A stretch of 41,209 nucleotides of DNA. Origin: an uncultured Chloroflexota bacterium. Its GTDB lineage: Bacteria; Chloroflexota; Chloroflexia; Chloroflexales; Roseiflexaceae. Within the stretch, counting starts at the first letter, position 1; every line of letters starts with the position of its first letter. Below, one piece after another: positions 25,466 through 33,613 of this stretch. The stretch spans positions 1 to 41,209 of the forward strand of contig CALFIC010000178.1 of the NCBI GenBank assembly GCA_937876225.1, in the 5' to 3' direction. A program made the position numbers and the translations under genes. Below the pieces are notes generated by a model. The model was not told the origin of the DNA. It ran no database searches and saw only the letters and a program-made list of their open reading frames with translations.

Positions 25466-25493
25466 TTGACAAGCGCAATAATAGTGCTACTAT
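25466..25493 (+). promoter_or_regulatory. Candidate promoter of second auracyanin gene
   Basis: TTGACA (25466-25471) and TACTAT (25488-25493) are 16 bases apart, and TGC just before the -10 makes an extended -10. The surrounding 100 bases are very AT-rich. The transcript would have a leader of about 70 bases. Confidence 0.65.
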
Positions 25494-25571
25494 GCAGTTA
25501 TGGTTTTTGAAAAAAACCGTGATTTATGTAAGAAAAAAATCACACAAAAACCACACGAAAGGGAGTTGGTC

Positions 25572-26030
25572 ATGAAAATATCTGTACGCATAGTTTTGGC
25601 ATTCGTGATGGTATGGGGGCTTGTGTCATGTGGGAGCGCAAGTACCGCACCGGCTACAGGTGGGAATGCCTTGATCGTAACGGCAAAGGATGCGGAGTTT
25701 GCCTTTAATCCAACTGAATTAACGGCCAAATCCGGCGAAACAGTGACGTTGACATTCAACAACACATCAGCACTGAATCACAATTTCATTTTAATTAAAG
25801 ACGATCCGACGATTCTCGCCAAGGTCGATGCCGGTGCAGATGTCGCCGGCGAAGCGGGCGGGTATGTACCTACCGACAAAACCGATATTGTGGCGACGAC
25901 CAAGCTGTTGATACCAGGCGCGAGCGAGACGATTACCTTTACAGCGCCGGCTGCAGGTAAATACATTTACTTTTGCACCTATCCGGCCCACCTCGAGGGT
26001 GGCATGAAGGGGTCGTTCACGGTCAATTAA
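25572..26030 (+). CDS. Auracyanin-like blue copper lipoprotein, paralogue
   Basis: This 152-residue protein is a paralogue of the gene at 24346. The lipobox is LVSC (Cys20). Copper ligands H70 (LNHNFILI), C135, H140 and M145 (YFCTYPAHLEGGMKG) are all kept. It begins MKISVR like its sister. ATG 25572 has GGGAG upstream; the in-frame ATG at 25500 falls at the likely transcription start. It has its own AT-rich promoter region, so the two copies may be expressed under different conditions. Confidence 0.93.
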   Translation: MKISVRIVLAFVMVWGLVSCGSASTAPATGGNALIVTAKDAEFAFNPTELTAKSGETVTLTFNNTSALNHNFILIKDDPTILAKVDAGADVAGEAGGYVPTDKTDIVATTKLLIPGASETITFTAPAAGKYIYFCTYPAHLEGGMKGSFTVN

Positions 26031-26051
26031 AAAATACCAATAACTCAAATC

Positions 26052-26094
26052 AATCTGCGTGGCGAGGTGAATTACCTTGCCACGCAGATTTTTT
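26052..26094. terminator. Terminator between auracyanin and SIS gene
   Basis: A 12-base perfect stem (26052-26063 with 26079-26090) contains an inner AGGT/ACCT pair and is followed by TTTT. It lies between convergent genes. Confidence 0.85.
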
Positions 26095-27133
26095 AGCGTG
26101 TTTCGGTGATTTTGTTGAGGCCCTGGGGATTGTCGGCATTGCGCCCCCGTTGCGCCGCCGTGGCATGAGCGATGCGTTGCCACGGGATGATGGTAATTAG
26201 TGGCGCCACCCGTTGGTCGCAATCGGGTAACGGCAAGGCGACGGTGGCGTGGGCGAGCAGATCAGGCGCATGACTGGCAATGATAAGCTGGGCATCGTGT
26301 TGCACGAGGCGATTGATGAGTTGCTGGGTGTCGTGATGGGTGGCGCCGGCATCAGCGCTAATCAGCACTGGGAAGCCGCGCTCGACGATGGTGACTGGCC
26401 CATGGAGCACATCGGCCGAAGAATAGGCTTCGACTGCCAAGCCACTCAGTTCTTTGATTTTGAGCGCGGCTTCGTAGGCCGTGGCGTATTGCAACCCGCG
26501 CCCGATGCTGATAGCGGTGGCTGATTGGCCAAGGATACTGGCCGCCTGTGCGATTGTTGTATCGGGGATGGCCAAGGCGGCCTGCATATGGGTCGGCACG
26601 GTGGCAATCGCATCGCGCAGGCTCGTATCGCCACTCAGGGTGCTGATGAGCATGGCGATGCTGGCTAGTTGGTTGGTATAGCTTTTGGTGGCTGCTACAC
26701 TCAATTCTGCGCCTGCACTGATATCGATATGCAATGCGGCGGCCTGTGCGAGGGGCGAGCTGGGGTTGTTGGTGATGGCCAGGGTCAAGGCGCCACCGGT
26801 ACGGGCGCGCAGGATTACATCGCAGATATCGGGCGAGCGCCCCGATTGCGACACCCCAATCACCAAGGCGCCATTGAGGGTGAGGTCGGCGTGATAGAGC
26901 GTCCCCAAGGCAGGGGTGGCCAAGGCCACTGGCCAGCCGAGGGTAATCCCAAACAAGTATTGGGCATAGCGGGCGGCATTGTCTGAGGTGCCACGGGCAG
27001 CGATGAGTACAAAGCGCGGCTGATAGTGCAGGATTTGGGTGGCAATGGCCGACCATTGGTCAGGGCCGCTGATGAGCTGGGTAATGGTAGCGGGCTGTGC
27101 ATAAATTTCGTGGAGTAATTGGCTTTGTGGCAT
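26093..27133 (-). CDS. Double SIS-domain sugar isomerase (GlmS isomerase-like)
   Basis: This 346-residue protein matches the isomerase half of GlmS and the NagB-II/AgaS group. The first SIS domain has AARGTSDNAARYAQY (about 44-58), GVSQSGRSPD (about 94-103) and SVAATKSYTNQ; the second has GRGLQYATAYEAALKIKELS and EAYSSADVLHGP. NADNPQGLNKITETR is the usual C-terminus. It lacks the N-terminal glutaminase domain, so it probably deaminates or isomerises an amino-sugar phosphate. It has a GAGGAG ribosome site. The downstream stop overlaps the terminator shared with the auracyanin gene. Confidence 0.9.
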   Translation of the reverse strand: MPQSQLLHEIYAQPATITQLISGPDQWSAIATQILHYQPRFVLIAARGTSDNAARYAQYLFGITLGWPVALATPALGTLYHADLTLNGALVIGVSQSGRSPDICDVILRARTGGALTLAITNNPSSPLAQAAALHIDISAGAELSVAATKSYTNQLASIAMLISTLSGDTSLRDAIATVPTHMQAALAIPDTTIAQAASILGQSATAISIGRGLQYATAYEAALKIKELSGLAVEAYSSADVLHGPVTIVERGFPVLISADAGATHHDTQQLINRLVQHDAQLIIASHAPDLLAHATVALPLPDCDQRVAPLITIIPWQRIAHATAAQRGRNADNPQGLNKITETR

Positions 27134-27180
27134 GATGGATGCTCCTCTGCTGGTTAGGAATATCTTACTTCATTCCATGC

Positions 27181-27198
27181 CGGTTGCCTCGGCAACCG
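27181..27198. repeat. Short palindrome before repeat array
   Basis: CGGTTGCC and GGCAACCG flank a TC loop. It lies between the SIS gene start and the 24-base repeat array. Confidence 0.6.
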
Positions 27199-27215
27199 TC
27201 GCGTGGAATCTCCCT

Positions 27216-27438
27216 GCATGCCGCCCCTTCAGGGCTATCGCATGCCGCCCCTTCAGGGCTATCGCATGTCGCCCCTTCAGGGCTTGCGCATGCCGCCCCG
27301 TTGGGGCTAATACCCCATGGCAACGCCCTGGGTTTATAGGATATCTCGCCCCGTTGGGGCTAATACCCCAGGGCATCGCCCCGGGGTAATGCATGTCGCC
27401 CCTTCAGGGCTATCGCATGCCGCCCCTTCAGGGCTTGC
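27216..27438. repeat. GC-rich 24-base tandem repeat array
   Basis: Five units of 24 bases share the core GCATGYCGCCCCTTCAGGGC with ends TATC or TTGC; they start at 27216, 27240, 27264, 27391 and 27415. A variant unit at 27288 reads GCCCCGTTGGGGC. Between 27312 and 27390 are larger related palindromes (ACGCCCTGGG, ACCCCAGGGCATCGCCC and similar). Each unit can fold as a small GCCC/GGGC hairpin. There are no spacers, so it is not a CRISPR array. Similar CCCCTTCAGGGC repeats are scattered in many bacterial genomes and are not coding, although they read as short false proteins. Confidence 0.88.
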
Positions 27439-27450
27439 TCAACAATACGA

Positions 27451-27479
27451 CTCTGCGTCCTCTGTGTGCCCTGTGCGAG
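27451..27479. repeat. Dispersed 29-base element, copy B
   Basis: This 29-base element matches 64-92 (copy A) and 30779-30807 (copy C) with roughly 75 to 90 percent identity; it begins CTCTGCGTCC and ends CTGTGCGAG. It lies between the tandem array and the RCC1 gene. Confidence 0.7.
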
Positions 27480-27556
27480 CCAGTCGGTGTGATTTTAGTA
27501 GCAGTATCATCACAGCGTAAAACCTAACAATTACTTCATTATTGAAGCGAAAAAAC

Positions 27557-27598
27557 GTATATTTTTCAGGTATGATTGTAAGGTAAGTATATTTTTCA
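27557..27598 (+). promoter_or_regulatory. Direct repeat pair before RCC1 gene
   Basis: GTATATTTTTCA occurs at 27557-27568 and again at 27587-27598, exactly 30 bases apart (about three helical turns). The second copy ends 17 bases before the ATG. The layout suggests binding of a regulator on one face of the helix. A promoter may lie between them. Confidence 0.45.
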
Positions 27599-27615
27599 AC
27601 CAATGGAGCACCATC

Positions 27616-30600
27616 ATGCGCGCTATAATTCGTATCGTTGGGATTTGTGTTGTATTCATGTTGATATACGCAATCCAAACCAACGCCGCCGCCATCACGC
27701 AGCTCACGGCACAGGTGAGCCAGCCGGCACCACCCGCATCACGGTCGGTGCGACTGGGTAGTAGTGCCCCCATCCAAGTCACGGCGGGAGATCGATTTAG
27801 TTGTGCCTTGCTGTATAACGGCAGCGTCAAGTGTTGGGGCGACAATTACTTTGGCCAGCTCGGGCTGGGTGATACGGATGCTCGTGGTGACGGTACAAAT
27901 GAAATGGGAGATACCCTGCCTGCCGTCGATCTCGGTACCGGTCGCACGGCTACGGCTATCCAAAGTGGGGCCTATCATACCTGCGCTATCCTCGATAATG
28001 GTAGCGTCAAGTGTTGGGGCAACAATGATAGTGGCCAGCTCGGGCAGGGTGATACAGAGAACCGAGGTGATGGCGCCAATGAAATGGGCACTAATCTGCT
28101 TGCGGTCCAACTTGGCACCGGCCGTACTGCCAAAAAAATTAGTGTTGGTTTTAACCACACCTGTGCCATCCTCGACGATAACACTACCAAATGTTGGGGA
28201 GAAAATAGTCTGGGCAATCTCGGGCTAGGTGACATAGACAATCGTGGCGACGCTACGGGCGAAATGGGCAATAGTCTGCCCGTGGTTGACCTTGGCACCA
28301 GCCGCTATGCAGTCACGATAAGTGCTGGTAATGGTCATACTTGTGCCTTGCTCGATGACGCAACGGTCAAATGCTGGGGAAATGGCGGTAGTGGCCAGCT
28401 CGGATATGAAAATAACACAAGCCTTGGCGGCTCCGCCAATCAAATGGGTAATTATTTACTCGCCGTGAATGTCGGCACTGGGCGAACGGTCACTGGTATT
28501 TTTACGGGGTCATTTTTTACCTGCGCCACCCTCGATAATGCCACCAGCAAATGCTGGGGGAATAGCAATATTGGCCAGCTCGGCTATGGAAATACCACGC
28601 AACTAGGCGATAACACTGGTGAAATGACCAATTTGGCGACATTGAATCTCGGCAGTAATACCGCCAGTGCCTTTATCACGAGTCGCAAGGGGAATGAGAA
28701 CTATGATTTCGTGTGTGTGTTACTCACCACCGGCAAAATTCGCTGCTGGGGTCATAACGGTCAAGGCCAACTAGGCTATGGAGATGCCACTGACCGCGTC
28801 AGTGTGCCGAATAGTCTGTCCGACATTGATTTGGGCACCAATCGTACCGTGCGCCAGATGGCCATGGGCGGGGGGCATGTCTGCGCTATCCTTGATAATT
28901 ATGATCTGAAATGTTGGGGATACAATCAGCGTGGCCAACTGGGCTATGGTGATACTAGCAATCGTGGCGACGAGTCAAATGAAATGGGTAGTTATCTCGG
29001 CAGTATCGATACGGGATCTACGTCCACCCCCACCCCCTCTAACACTTCTGGTCCTTCTAATACCCCCACCAAAACCGTTACCCCTACCAAAACCGCTACC
29101 ATGACTAAAACTGCTACCATGAGCAAAACGGTCACCCGCTCCAAGACCCCCACCCGCTCCAAGACCCGCACCGCCACCCCCGTAGGCGGCGCCAAAGAAG
29201 TCGTCTCCGTTGTGACGGGCGACGGGCATGCCTGCGCCATCCTCGCCAACGATACCGTCAAGTGTTGGGGTAATAACGCGGTCGGTCAGCTGGGCTATGG
29301 CGACAAAGTAACTCGTGGTGATGGCGCTGACGAAATGGGTAGCAGTCTGGCAGCCGTCGACTTGGGTAGTGGTCGTACCGCCAAGGCAATTAGTGCTGGT
29401 GCTGCGCATACCTGTGCCATCCTCGACAATAATAGTGTCAAGTGTTGGGGCCTCAATGCGTATGGCCAACTTGGGCTAGGCGATACGGATAATCGCGGCG
29501 ACGATACAAGTGAAATGGGCAGTAGTCTACTCGCAGTTGACCTCGGTAGTGGTCGTACCGCCAAGGCAATTAGTGCCGGCAAACTCCATACCTGTGCTAT
29601 CCTTGACGACGCGACTGTCAAGTGTTGGGGGTTGAATAACTATGGCCAGCTGGGGCTGGATGATAGCGATAATCGTGGTGATGGAACTGGTGAAATGGGT
29701 GATAATCTGGACACTGTCTACCTTGGTAGTGGCCGTACCGCCAAAGCGATTGCGAGTGGCGCATATTATACTTGTGCCCTGCTCGACGATAATACGCTCA
29801 AATGTTGGGGTGCAAATGATGTTGGTCAGCTTGGGCTGGGCGATATAATTAATCGTGGTGATGGACAGGTAAGTAGCGATTACGACATGACATCCTTGAC
29901 CGCTGTCGATGTCGGGTCACGCATTGTCACGCAATTAGTCACCGGTGCTGGTACAACCTGTGTGTTGTTTGATACGGGCACTGTCGCTTGCTGGGGCCTT
30001 AATAATTATGGTCAACTTGGTATCGGCACTGCCGACAATCGTGGTGACGGGCCCAGTGAGATGGGTACCAACCTGCAACTCGTCGATCTCGGCAGCGGGC
30101 ATACGGCCAAGTCACTGAGTGCAGCCACACTTCATACCTGCGCTATCCTCGACGATGACAGCGTTAAGTGTTGGGGGGGGAATGATAATGGCCAACTGGG
30201 CTATGGTGACACCACGACGCGTGGCGATGGCTCAGGTGAAATGGGTGATAATCTCGCCACTGTCAACCTTGGTGATGACCTCACCGCCAAACAAATCTCG
30301 CTCGGGTTTAATTACACCTGCGCCATCCTCAGTACCAATAATCTCAAGTGTTGGGGTTTAAATAGCTCTGGTCAACTGGGCTACAACGATACTATTAATC
30401 GGGGTATACGCAAAGGAAATTTAGGCAAGTATTTGCCACCAATCGACTTTGACACCGTGCTCACCAGCACCCCTACCGCCACGGCCACCAAGACGTCTAC
30501 GCCTACCAAGACGTCTACAGCTACCAAGACGTCCACGTCCACCAAGACGTCTACCAAGACTGCCACAGCGACCAAGACTGCTACGGCTACCAAGACAGCA

Positions 30601-30618
30601 ACCAATACTACTCCGTAA
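27616..30618 (+). CDS. Secreted protein with two seven-repeat RCC1-like propellers
   Basis: This 1000-residue protein starts with a signal peptide (about residues 1-25, MRAIIRIVGICVVFMLIYAI then QTNAAA). I count seven RCC1-like repeats (about 50-465), a Thr/Lys/Ser/Pro linker (about 466-523), seven more repeats (about 524-945) and a Thr/Lys tail (946-1000). Each repeat is about 60 residues with the pattern HTCAILDDxTVKCWGxNxxG, GQLGxGDxxNRGD and VDLGxGRTA. Seven repeats match a seven-bladed beta-propeller. Nearly every repeat has two Cys ten residues apart (CAILDNGSVKC), which fits a disulfide outside the cell. It carries no membrane anchor, and its function is unknown; related proteins bind partners. 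Confidence 0.9.
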   Translation: MRAIIRIVGICVVFMLIYAIQTNAAAITQLTAQVSQPAPPASRSVRLGSSAPIQVTAGDRFSCALLYNGSVKCWGDNYFGQLGLGDTDARGDGTNEMGDTLPAVDLGTGRTATAIQSGAYHTCAILDNGSVKCWGNNDSGQLGQGDTENRGDGANEMGTNLLAVQLGTGRTAKKISVGFNHTCAILDDNTTKCWGENSLGNLGLGDIDNRGDATGEMGNSLPVVDLGTSRYAVTISAGNGHTCALLDDATVKCWGNGGSGQLGYENNTSLGGSANQMGNYLLAVNVGTGRTVTGIFTGSFFTCATLDNATSKCWGNSNIGQLGYGNTTQLGDNTGEMTNLATLNLGSNTASAFITSRKGNENYDFVCVLLTTGKIRCWGHNGQGQLGYGDATDRVSVPNSLSDIDLGTNRTVRQMAMGGGHVCAILDNYDLKCWGYNQRGQLGYGDTSNRGDESNEMGSYLGSIDTGSTSTPTPSNTSGPSNTPTKTVTPTKTATMTKTATMSKTVTRSKTPTRSKTRTATPVGGAKEVVSVVTGDGHACAILANDTVKCWGNNAVGQLGYGDKVTRGDGADEMGSSLAAVDLGSGRTAKAISAGAAHTCAILDNNSVKCWGLNAYGQLGLGDTDNRGDDTSEMGSSLLAVDLGSGRTAKAISAGKLHTCAILDDATVKCWGLNNYGQLGLDDSDNRGDGTGEMGDNLDTVYLGSGRTAKAIASGAYYTCALLDDNTLKCWGANDVGQLGLGDIINRGDGQVSSDYDMTSLTAVDVGSRIVTQLVTGAGTTCVLFDTGTVACWGLNNYGQLGIGTADNRGDGPSEMGTNLQLVDLGSGHTAKSLSAATLHTCAILDDDSVKCWGGNDNGQLGYGDTTTRGDGSGEMGDNLATVNLGDDLTAKQISLGFNYTCAILSTNNLKCWGLNSSGQLGYNDTINRGIRKGNLGKYLPPIDFDTVLTSTPTATATKTSTPTKTSTATKTSTSTKTSTKTATATKTATATKTATNTTP
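29010..29187 (+). repeat. Linker-coding repeats in RCC1 gene
   Basis: The DNA for the central linker repeats a 6-residue pattern such as TKTATM, with 18-base units beginning ACCAAAACCGCTACC or similar. It probably grows and shrinks by slippage. Confidence 0.75.
30475..30615 (+). repeat. C-terminal ACCAAGACGTCT-type tandem repeats
   Basis: Units of 18 bases, such as ACCAAGACGTCTACAGCT, code for the Thr/Lys tail (TKTSTPTKTSTATKTSTSTK and on). The tail is the same kind of sequence as the inter-propeller linker. Confidence 0.85.
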
Positions 30619-30634
30619 CATACCACCCCCGACA

Positions 30635-30672
30635 TCATTCCCCGCCAGTTGTAGGCAACTGGCGGGGGATGA
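30635..30672. terminator. Large hairpin after RCC1 gene
   Basis: A 17-base stem with one G-T pair (30635-30651 with 30656-30672) has a TAGG loop. No T run follows. It is likely to end the RCC1 transcript or protect its end. Confidence 0.6.
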
Positions 30673-30778
30673 CAGTGCAGGGCGCCAGGTAACGAGCCTA
30701 TACAGTCGCGCCCCACGTCTGTGCCCATCATACGGAGATTGCACGGCCACTATTGCGCCCATGCAATGACGTTGAGGT

Positions 30779-30807
30779 CTCTGTGCCCTCTGCGTGCGCT
30801 GTGCGAG
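30779..30807. repeat. Dispersed 29-base element, copy C
   Basis: Same family as 27451-27479 and in the same orientation. Together they flank the RCC1 gene as direct repeats. Begins CTCTGTGCCC and ends CTGTGCGAG. Confidence 0.7.
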
Positions 30808-30940
30808 ACACATGATTATCCGTTCACCAATAGTTGAATATTCACCCACCGTTAGCAGTTTTTTAATACATATAATGTAAAGCGATAACTTGCGTGTGGC
30901 ATTGTAGAGGTGTAAATGCGACAATGAGGTGAACAACCAA

Positions 30941-31666
30941 ATGCACACCAATATGCTGAGCACCGCCGACCTTCATCTACACACGATCCATAGCGATGGC
31001 CATTGTACCCCAGCCGAATTGGTGAACCATGTACTCACCAAAACCGACTTGCGGGTGATTGCAGTGACCGACCATGATGCGATTGCCGGCGCGTACGAAG
31101 CACAACGATGTGCTGCAGGAAGTTCATTAGAAGTTATTATTGGCGAAGAAATCTCAACCCGCGAAGGGCATTTGTTGGCCTACTTCATCCACGAACTCAT
31201 CCCGCCAGGTATGTCGGCCCGCGACACCATCGCCGCCATCCATGAGCAAGGTGGCTTGGCAGTGGCGGCCCACCCCTACGACTGGATGGTGCGCTCGCTA
31301 GGGCATTATGGCATGATGCGGCACGCCGGTGGCGCCGAGCCCTATTGGGCCTTTGATGCCATCGAAACGATGAATGCCAGCTTGCGCCCACGCAGTGCCA
31401 ATGTACGAGCCGCAATTGATGCCCGTACGTTGGGAATTCCTGCAGTGGGTGGTAGTGATTCGCATCTGCTTGACACCGTTGCGTATGGGTATACAATGTT
31501 TGCAGGTACAAATGCATTGCAATTGCGCCATGCGATTATTACCGGTCAAACTCAAGTCGCTGGTCGGCACTGGAGTATGGCGGATTTGGCAATTGCAGGG
31601 ACACGCTTGATTCAAAAAACTGTTGCAACATTCACCATGCGCAGTTTGGGAAATGTGCCATCTTAA
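30941..31666 (+). CDS. PHP domain phosphoesterase
   Basis: This 241-residue protein has a complete PHP domain of the YciV/TrpH type. Metal-binding motifs are ADLHLHTIHSDG (residues 9-20), VTDHDAI, GEEISTREGHLLAYF, AAHPYDW and GGSDSHL. Members of this group hydrolyse nucleotide 3-prime,5-prime-bisphosphates or short RNA ends. ATG 30941 has GAGGTG upstream; a GTG at 30929 in frame is possible. It is followed by a terminator and then by a paralogue. Confidence 0.88.
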   Translation: MHTNMLSTADLHLHTIHSDGHCTPAELVNHVLTKTDLRVIAVTDHDAIAGAYEAQRCAAGSSLEVIIGEEISTREGHLLAYFIHELIPPGMSARDTIAAIHEQGGLAVAAHPYDWMVRSLGHYGMMRHAGGAEPYWAFDAIETMNASLRPRSANVRAAIDARTLGIPAVGGSDSHLLDTVAYGYTMFAGTNALQLRHAIITGQTQVAGRHWSMADLAIAGTRLIQKTVATFTMRSLGNVPS

Positions 31667-31686
31667 GACGCTCTTGTTTGGTCGAT

Positions 31687-31722
31687 ACCGTAACGGCGTA
31701 GAACGCCGTTACGGTTTTTTTT
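31687..31722 (+). terminator. Terminator between the two PHP genes
   Basis: A perfect 12-base stem (31687-31698 with 31704-31715) with a TAGAA loop is followed by eight T residues. It is a classic intrinsic terminator. Confidence 0.92.
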
Positions 31723-31740
31723 GTGAGAAAGAAAAACACG

Positions 31741-32460
31741 ATGGACACGCTGCCCACTACCATCAGCAAAGCCGATTTACATTTGCACACCGTCTATAGC
31801 GATGGCTATAGTACCCCCGCCCAATTGGTCGATTATGTCTGCGACCATACCGACCTGCGCGTGATTGCCGTCACCGATCACGATGCGATTGATGGAGCCT
31901 ACGAAGCCCAACAATATGCCCAAGAACGCAATCTCGATGTGATTATTGGCGAAGAAATCTCGACCCGCGAAGGACATATGCTGGCATACTTCATCGAGCA
32001 CCACATACGTACCGGCATGTCGGCCCGCGATACCATCGCCGCCATCCACGACCAGGGTGGGATGGCGGTGGCGGCCCACCCCTATGATTGGATGGTGCGC
32101 TCGCTCGGGCGCCACCATTTGCTCCAAAACGGCCAAGGTCATCCGCCACTATGGCAATTTGATGCGATTGAGACGATGAATTCGAGCTTGTTCCCCCAAC
32201 AAGCCAACCTCCAAGCCGCGATTACTGCACGCATCCTCGGCTTGCCAATCACTGGTGGGAGTGATTCACATCTGCTTGAAACCGTCGGCTATGGCGTCAC
32301 CTTGTTCACTGGTCATACTGCTGCCCACCTGCGGGATGCTATCGTACAACGTCAGACCACCGTAATGGGACGGCGCTGGAGTTATGGTGAATTAGCAACG
32401 GCGGCTGGGCGTCTGATTGCGCATACTGCGGGGGGAGTCGTATCTCATTTTCGAAAATAA
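31741..32460 (+). CDS. PHP domain phosphoesterase, paralogue
   Basis: This 239-residue protein is a tandem paralogue of the upstream gene with the same motifs: ADLHLHTVYSDGYSTP, VTDHDAIDGAYEAQQ, GEEISTREGHMLAYF, AAHPYDWMVRSLG and GGSDSHLLETVGYG. Long blocks around the metal sites are the same in both proteins. The predicted reaction is the same. ATG 31741 is chosen; the upstream GTG at 31723 overlaps the terminator T run. The ribosome site (GAGAAAGAAAAA) is weak. Confidence 0.88.
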   Translation: MDTLPTTISKADLHLHTVYSDGYSTPAQLVDYVCDHTDLRVIAVTDHDAIDGAYEAQQYAQERNLDVIIGEEISTREGHMLAYFIEHHIRTGMSARDTIAAIHDQGGMAVAAHPYDWMVRSLGRHHLLQNGQGHPPLWQFDAIETMNSSLFPQQANLQAAITARILGLPITGGSDSHLLETVGYGVTLFTGHTAAHLRDAIVQRQTTVMGRRWSYGELATAAGRLIAHTAGGVVSHFRK

Positions 32461-32539
32461 TGCGGTGGTGGTGATATAACGCAGTGGAATGTGCTACGCT
32501 ATAGCTGAACCGTAATTCATTGTGAAAGGGAGCACTGTC

Positions 32540-33598
32540 ATGAGCGATGCTGCACGTGCCACGTTGATGCGCTTACTCAATACCACCAGCCCGTCAGGCG
32601 ACGAAATCGCCGCCGCCCGGGTGTGGCGCCACGAAGCCGAACAATTCGCCGACCACGTTTATGGCGATGTGCTGGGGAGCTCATACGCCGTGCTCAACGG
32701 TGGTGCGCCCCGGGTGTTGTTGGCTGGCCATATCGACGAAATCGGCTTGATGATTTCGCATATCGACGACAAAGGCTTCTGCTACTTCCAACCCATTGGC
32801 GGCTGGGACAGCCAAGTCCTGGTCGGCCAACGCATCCGCATCCTCGGCCGTGACGGCTTGGTGCGGGGCGTGATTGGCAAAAAGCCCATCCATTTGATGA
32901 CGCCCGAAGACCGCACCAAAGTCTCGCGCATCGAAGATTTGTGGATTGACATCGGCGCCAGTTCACGTGATGAAGCCAATGAACTGATTAGTGTGGGCGC
33001 TTCGGCCGTCATCGATGCCGACCCACTCATCCTCGCCAACGGCCGCGTGATTGGTCGTGGTGTTGACAATCGGATTGGTGCATTTGTGGTGCTCGAAGCC
33101 CTACGCTTGTTGGCGAGTGAGCGTCCACAGGCCACCGTGGCAGCCGTGGCGACGGCCCAAGAAGAAATCACCTTTGCAGGTGCCCGTACCTCAGCCTTTG
33201 CCTTTGACCCGCAGGTGGCGATTGCCGTCGATGTGACCTTTGCCACCGACCACCCCAATGCCAGCCGCAATTCCCAAGGCGATATTGCCATCGGTGGTGG
33301 CCCCGTGTTGACCCGTGGCTCTGCCAATGCCCCGATGGTGTTTGCGATGCTCCGTGAAACCGCCGAACAAGCCGGTATTCCCTACCGCATTCAATCCAAT
33401 CCCTCGCGCACTGCGACCGACGCCGATGCCATTCATACGGCCCGGGCCGGGATTGCCACGGCAGTGATTTCGATCCCCAATCGCTACATGCATTCACCTA
33501 ACGAAATGATCGATATCAATGACGCCCTCAACGCTGCCCGTTTGATTGCGGCTTTTGTGCGCCGCCTCAACGCCGAAACATCGTTTGTGCCACGGTAA
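32540..33598 (+). CDS. M42 family metallo-aminopeptidase
   Basis: This 352-residue protein is an M42 (deblocking aminopeptidase/endoglucanase-like) peptidase. The two-metal site is visible: His and Asp in LAGHIDEIG, Asp in GRGVDNRIG, two Glu in TAQEEITFAGA (catalytic base and ligand), Asp in AIAVDVTFATDHP and His in RYMHSPNEM. It removes N-terminal residues from peptides and is probably a large cytoplasmic oligomer. ATG 32540 has AAAGGGAG upstream. A strong terminator follows. Confidence 0.93.
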   Translation: MSDAARATLMRLLNTTSPSGDEIAAARVWRHEAEQFADHVYGDVLGSSYAVLNGGAPRVLLAGHIDEIGLMISHIDDKGFCYFQPIGGWDSQVLVGQRIRILGRDGLVRGVIGKKPIHLMTPEDRTKVSRIEDLWIDIGASSRDEANELISVGASAVIDADPLILANGRVIGRGVDNRIGAFVVLEALRLLASERPQATVAAVATAQEEITFAGARTSAFAFDPQVAIAVDVTFATDHPNASRNSQGDIAIGGGPVLTRGSANAPMVFAMLRETAEQAGIPYRIQSNPSRTATDADAIHTARAGIATAVISIPNRYMHSPNEMIDINDALNAARLIAAFVRRLNAETSFVPR

Positions 33599-33613
33599 TT
33601 CCTAGTGTGGGTG

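Larger units (their letters stand above)
30619..30940. other. Intergenic region after RCC1 gene
   Basis: This 322-base gap holds a 17-base hairpin (30635-30672), the 29-base dispersed element copy C (30779-30807) and a consensus TATAAT at 30871-30876 without a clear -35. The rest shows no open reading frame with support. Confidence 0.7.

Noticed and set aside
27216..27438. Possible CRISPR array
   Set aside because: The repeats follow each other directly or with related sequence and there are no unique spacers or cas genes.
27132..27520. Repeat-rich small proteins (APSGLSHAAPSGL-type) on both strands
   Set aside because: They are readings of the 24-base GC-rich repeat, with no ribosome site.
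27451..30807. RCC1 gene as a transposon or integron cassette
   Set aside because: The flanking 29-base copies are imperfect direct repeats with no transposase, integrase or target duplication in view; kept only as a question.
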